From assembly GCF_004349315.1 (NCBI RefSeq), contig NZ_SMLH01000008.1:1-64000 (forward strand): a stretch of DNA of 64,000 nt, read 5' to 3'. Below are positions 61,224-64,000 of this stretch, one piece after another. Under the pieces are notes generated by a model. That model was not told the DNA's origin and searched no databases. It worked only from the letters and a program-made list of their open reading frames with translations. Both the position numbers and the translations under genes were made by a program. This stretch comes from Flavobacterium ranwuense (GTDB lineage: Bacteria; Bacteroidota; Bacteroidia; Flavobacteriales; Flavobacteriaceae). Within the stretch, counting starts at the first letter, position 1. The number at the start of each line of letters is the position of its first letter.

Positions 61224-61447
61224 GTCATAATGTAGTAATTTGAAAATTGGAAAACAAGATAATTTCCATCTAAAAATGAAGCTTTTAACCTAGTTTAAGG
61301 TAGAAATCCATATTTTTTTCAAAAATCGATGTAACAAAATCCTTATTTGAAAGTCTATTAAGAAACTTTTAATATTTAGTATTTGTTAAAAAATGTTAAA
61401 TATTACTAAAAAAGGTATTGTGTTTAACATAGTATTGTATAAAATAA

Positions 61448-61455
61448 TACATTTG
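61448..61455 (+). promoter_or_regulatory. -7 promoter element for the second TonB-dependent receptor
   Basis: TACATTTG matches TAnnTTTG, 29 nt before the start codon. TTG occurrences at 61418 and 61435 are not at standard spacing. Confidence 0.5.
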
Positions 61456-61484
61456 CATCATCAATCACTTAAATCAAAACAATC

Positions 61485-63896
61485 ATGAAACTTAAATTAA
61501 TTTTAATCTGCTTTATTGGAACACTGTTTTCGATGCAGGCGCAAACTTCGGTCAAATCATCAATTCTGGAAATTTCAGGAGAAATTTCAGGAAAAATTAT
61601 TGACAAAAAGACAAACGAACCGTTACCCTATGTAAATATTGTGGTAAAAGAAAACAGCAAAGTCATCACTGGCGGTATTACATCTGATAAAGGAACTTTT
61701 CAAATAAAAAATTTAGCCTTAAAAGATTACACTGTTGAAATCCAATTTATGGGTTATAAAACGATTATAAAATCGGCAAAATTAACGGAAGACAGAAGCA
61801 TCAATTTTAATACCATTGCATTAGAAGAAGATGCGGTTCAGCTGGCTGGTGTTGAAGTAGTAAGCGAAAAATCAACTATTGTACAGAAAATCGACAGAAA
61901 GATTATTAACGTGGGTAAAGATTTAATTTCTGCCGGAGCAACTGCTGGAGAAATTATGAATAATATTCCATCGGTGAGTGTGGATCCACAAACGAATGCC
62001 ATTAGTTTAAGAGGCAATTCTAATGTTCGCATACTAATCGACGGAAAACCAACGACCATGGATGCAGCGCAGGTATTGCAACAAATCCCATCGGCATCCA
62101 TCAAACAAATTGAATTAATCACCAATCCATCGGCAAAATACAATCCCGAAGGAATGAGCGGAATTATCAATATCGTTTTGAATAAAAACAGCAAACTTGG
62201 TTTTAATGGAAGCATTAACAATGGTGTAACCTTTGGAAAAACTCCAAAAGTAAACTCATCTCTTGACTTAAATTACAGATCTGGAAAGTTTAATTTCTAC
62301 GGGAATTATGGTTTTAATCATGGAAAAAACGCAAACTATGGTTTTATAAAAAGTTTTGAGACAAACAAAGAAAACCTTCAGAAGTTTGAATTTAACAATA
62401 AAAACACCTCGCATTTGGCTAAATTGGGATTTGATTTCTATATCAACGAAAAAAATACTTTTTCGTTTTATACCAATCAAAGTTTTTTCTTAGGAAATGG
62501 TTTTGGAAGTACCGATGTAGATTATGTTAATAACAACAATATAGACAAATTACAACTTTTTGGAAGTAAAAGTGACAACCACTCCCAAACCTATAATTTT
62601 GATTATAAATTGAATTTCAAAAAAGAAGGACACAATTTAGAATTAGAAGTCAATTACAGCAAAAACAATGATCCAGAAGATGCTGTTTATACCAATTATA
62701 ACAAAACCACCGGGGCATTAATTAATTCATTCAACAATGATGTGGAAACTTTAGGCAAAAGCACTATCGTTAATCTTGACTATGTTAATCCATTAACCGA
62801 AACTACCAAATTAGAATTGGGATTGGAAAGCAGAAATGATAATACTGACAATAGTTTATTCAAAGACAATGCTTTCGGTTCTGCTTTTACTTATGACAGA
62901 TCGTTGTATTCGGCTTATGCCACTTTAGGAAAACAATGGAAAAAATGGAACTTTCAAGTGGGAGCACGTTTGGAACAATACGATGTAGAGGCACTATTTA
63001 AAAAAGATGGCGAAGCCGATTCGAAATTTGAAGATGAAATTTTAAGCCTTTATCCATCTACTTTTATAACTTACAATCCAAGCGATAACAACTCTTTCAA
63101 CTTGAGTTTTTCAAGACGTGTAGACAGACCAAGTATTTCACAGGTAAACCCAATCAGGGAATGGAGTACCCCTACAATCGATTCAGAAGGAAACCCAGAT
63201 TTAATCCCTCAATTTACCAATTCATTTGAATTCAATTACACCCGAAAAACTAAAATTGGATCTATCACTTCGGGTATTTTTTACAGAAGAATTGAGGACG
63301 AAATTACCAGAGTAATTTTTACCAATCCTGAAGATACGAACAAACAAATATTATCTTACGACAACTTCGAAAACAATGATGCGTATGGTGTGGAAGTTTC
63401 CGGAAATTTAGATTTCAAAAAATGGTGGAGTGCTAATATCAGTTTAGATGCTTATAAGAAAACAGTAAAAGGAACTATTGAAAACACACCTGGAAATTTC
63501 GAATTTATAGCGGTTAATGCCACTACTTTCAATGCACGAATCAGCAATACATTTAAAGCCACAAAAGACTTGCGTTTTCAATTGTCTGGAATGTATAGAG
63601 GACGTGATGTGAGCTTACAATTCTTAAGAGAGCCTATGTGGAAAATGGATATCGGAACCAGTTACAATGTATTAAAAGGAAGCGGAACCATAAGTGCCCG
63701 TTTCAGCGACATTTTCAACACCATGAATTTTGCTTTTAATGGAGAGAGACCTTATAAAGCTAACGGACAATTTAATTGGGAAAGCCAATCCGTTTACGTA
63801 GGTTTCAATTATAGATTCGGAAGTGGGAAAAATAAAGCCATTCAAAGAAAGCAAAGAGATAAAAATGAAACCCAAGGAAGCGGTGGGCTTTTATAA
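61485..63896 (+). CDS. TonB-dependent receptor, outer-membrane beta-barrel family (PF14905 type)
   Basis: The 803-residue protein has a signal peptide (ends SMQAQ) and a CarboxypepD_reg-like domain (GEISGKIIDKKTNEPLPYVNIVVKENSKVITGGITSDKGTF, residues about 30-105). A plug-like domain follows (SAGATAGEIMNNIPSVSVDPQTNAISLRGNSNVRILIDGKPT) with IKQIELITNPSAKYNPEGMSGIINIVL, then an outer-membrane beta-barrel ending SVYVGFNYRFGSG and a basic, low-complexity tail (KNKAIQRKQRDKNETQ). It belongs to the flavobacterial receptor-like barrel family distinct from SusC and Oar; the substrate is unknown. A terminator follows. Confidence 0.93.
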   Translation: MKLKLILICFIGTLFSMQAQTSVKSSILEISGEISGKIIDKKTNEPLPYVNIVVKENSKVITGGITSDKGTFQIKNLALKDYTVEIQFMGYKTIIKSAKLTEDRSINFNTIALEEDAVQLAGVEVVSEKSTIVQKIDRKIINVGKDLISAGATAGEIMNNIPSVSVDPQTNAISLRGNSNVRILIDGKPTTMDAAQVLQQIPSASIKQIELITNPSAKYNPEGMSGIINIVLNKNSKLGFNGSINNGVTFGKTPKVNSSLDLNYRSGKFNFYGNYGFNHGKNANYGFIKSFETNKENLQKFEFNNKNTSHLAKLGFDFYINEKNTFSFYTNQSFFLGNGFGSTDVDYVNNNNIDKLQLFGSKSDNHSQTYNFDYKLNFKKEGHNLELEVNYSKNNDPEDAVYTNYNKTTGALINSFNNDVETLGKSTIVNLDYVNPLTETTKLELGLESRNDNTDNSLFKDNAFGSAFTYDRSLYSAYATLGKQWKKWNFQVGARLEQYDVEALFKKDGEADSKFEDEILSLYPSTFITYNPSDNNSFNLSFSRRVDRPSISQVNPIREWSTPTIDSEGNPDLIPQFTNSFEFNYTRKTKIGSITSGIFYRRIEDEITRVIFTNPEDTNKQILSYDNFENNDAYGVEVSGNLDFKKWWSANISLDAYKKTVKGTIENTPGNFEFIAVNATTFNARISNTFKATKDLRFQLSGMYRGRDVSLQFLREPMWKMDIGTSYNVLKGSGTISARFSDIFNTMNFAFNGERPYKANGQFNWESQSVYVGFNYRFGSGKNKAIQRKQRDKNETQGSGGLL

Positions 63897-63927
63897 AAAT
63901 TTTAGTTTTAATATTTTGTTGCCAAAA

Positions 63928-63959
63928 AAAATCCCGGAGTATGCCAACTCCGGGATTTT
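63928..63959. terminator. Bidirectional terminator after the second receptor
   Basis: AAAATCCCGGAGT (63928-63940) pairs with ACTCCGGGATTTT (63947-63959) around the loop ATGCCA, a 13-bp perfect stem with an A-run before it. Confidence 0.9.
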
Positions 63960-64000
63960 CGATTAAAAAAAGGTCTCTTTACTAGTATTGCAAATTAGCT

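Overview
The window reads as chromosomal DNA of a member of the Flavobacteriaceae (Bacteroidota), most likely Flavobacterium. The evidence is the AT-rich composition, the promoters with the Bacteroidota -7 element TAnnTTTG in place of TATAAT, the near absence of Shine-Dalgarno sequences, a secreted giant protein with a type IX secretion (T9SS) C-terminal sorting domain, two CarboxypepD_reg/TonB-dependent receptors, a TonB with a typical Bacteroidota N-terminus, and the partition-lysine-peptidase run parA-parB-DUF5683-dapB-lepB-WbqC. Nearly everything is core or envelope housekeeping. I see no prophage, insertion sequence, CRISPR array, restriction system or obvious transferred island.

Layout. 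2-5167 is the 3' part of a very large T9SS-exported adhesin-like protein (HYR/PKD-like repeats, LamG domain, sorting domain), followed by a tiny secreted Cys/Lys-rich peptide. 5.6-13.2 kb holds a hotdog protein, a DUF4870 protein, a PadR-PspC-GIN (DUF2807) operon, an M1 aminopeptidase and a second GIN protein, with clear hairpin terminators between units. 13.3-15.4 kb has thioredoxin reductase, tRNA-Pro(UGG) with a textbook promoter and terminator, and a divergent DapB paralogue lacking catalytic residues. 16-21.5 kb is the parA/parB-to-WbqC run. On the minus strand, 21.5-27.8 kb carries an EEP-family hydrolase, two rhomboid proteases, mutL, ribH and a TPR membrane protein. 28-37 kb (plus strand) carries recF, a rhodanese-thioredoxin lipoprotein, DUF2461, a glycosyltransferase, asnB, murB, a PaiB-like protein, a family 2 glycosyltransferase and an ECF-type sigma factor. 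37-47 kb holds a GDPD lipoprotein, an Oar-like TonB-dependent receptor, tonB, lipA, gap and a TPR hybrid histidine kinase. 46.8-52.5 kb carries PNP and lpxK (overlapping genes), a Nif3-like protein, a DUF164 coiled-coil protein that has lost its zinc ribbon cysteines, an alpha/beta hydrolase and rluF. 52.5-61.2 kb (minus strand) carries a membrane protein/winged-helix regulator locus, corA, folD, ffh, a small lipoprotein and argS. The end is a second TonB-dependent receptor.

The most interesting material is partly non-coding. (1) A 22-bp motif, ACTTTG-N5-CAAAGTACTTT on the minus strand, occurs twice, at the two promoters of the winged-helix regulator locus, and looks like that regulator's operator. 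(2) Several spacers are built from 7-9 nt AAAGT/ACTTT-like words, often arranged tail to tail as long inverted repeats; in one case the words form the recF promoter. (3) Two good copies and one doubtful copy of a structured intergenic element (AGCCCTGAT...hairpin...GCAGGA) are present. (4) A perfect 24-bp inverted repeat separates the Oar-like receptor from tonB. At protein level, several enzymes or domains keep their fold but have lost signature residues: the DapB paralogue, the MutL endonuclease motifs and the DUF164 zinc ribbon. No complete undescribed system (defence, toxin or secretion) is evident; the winged-helix locus with its paired operators is the best candidate for a self-contained uncharacterised module.
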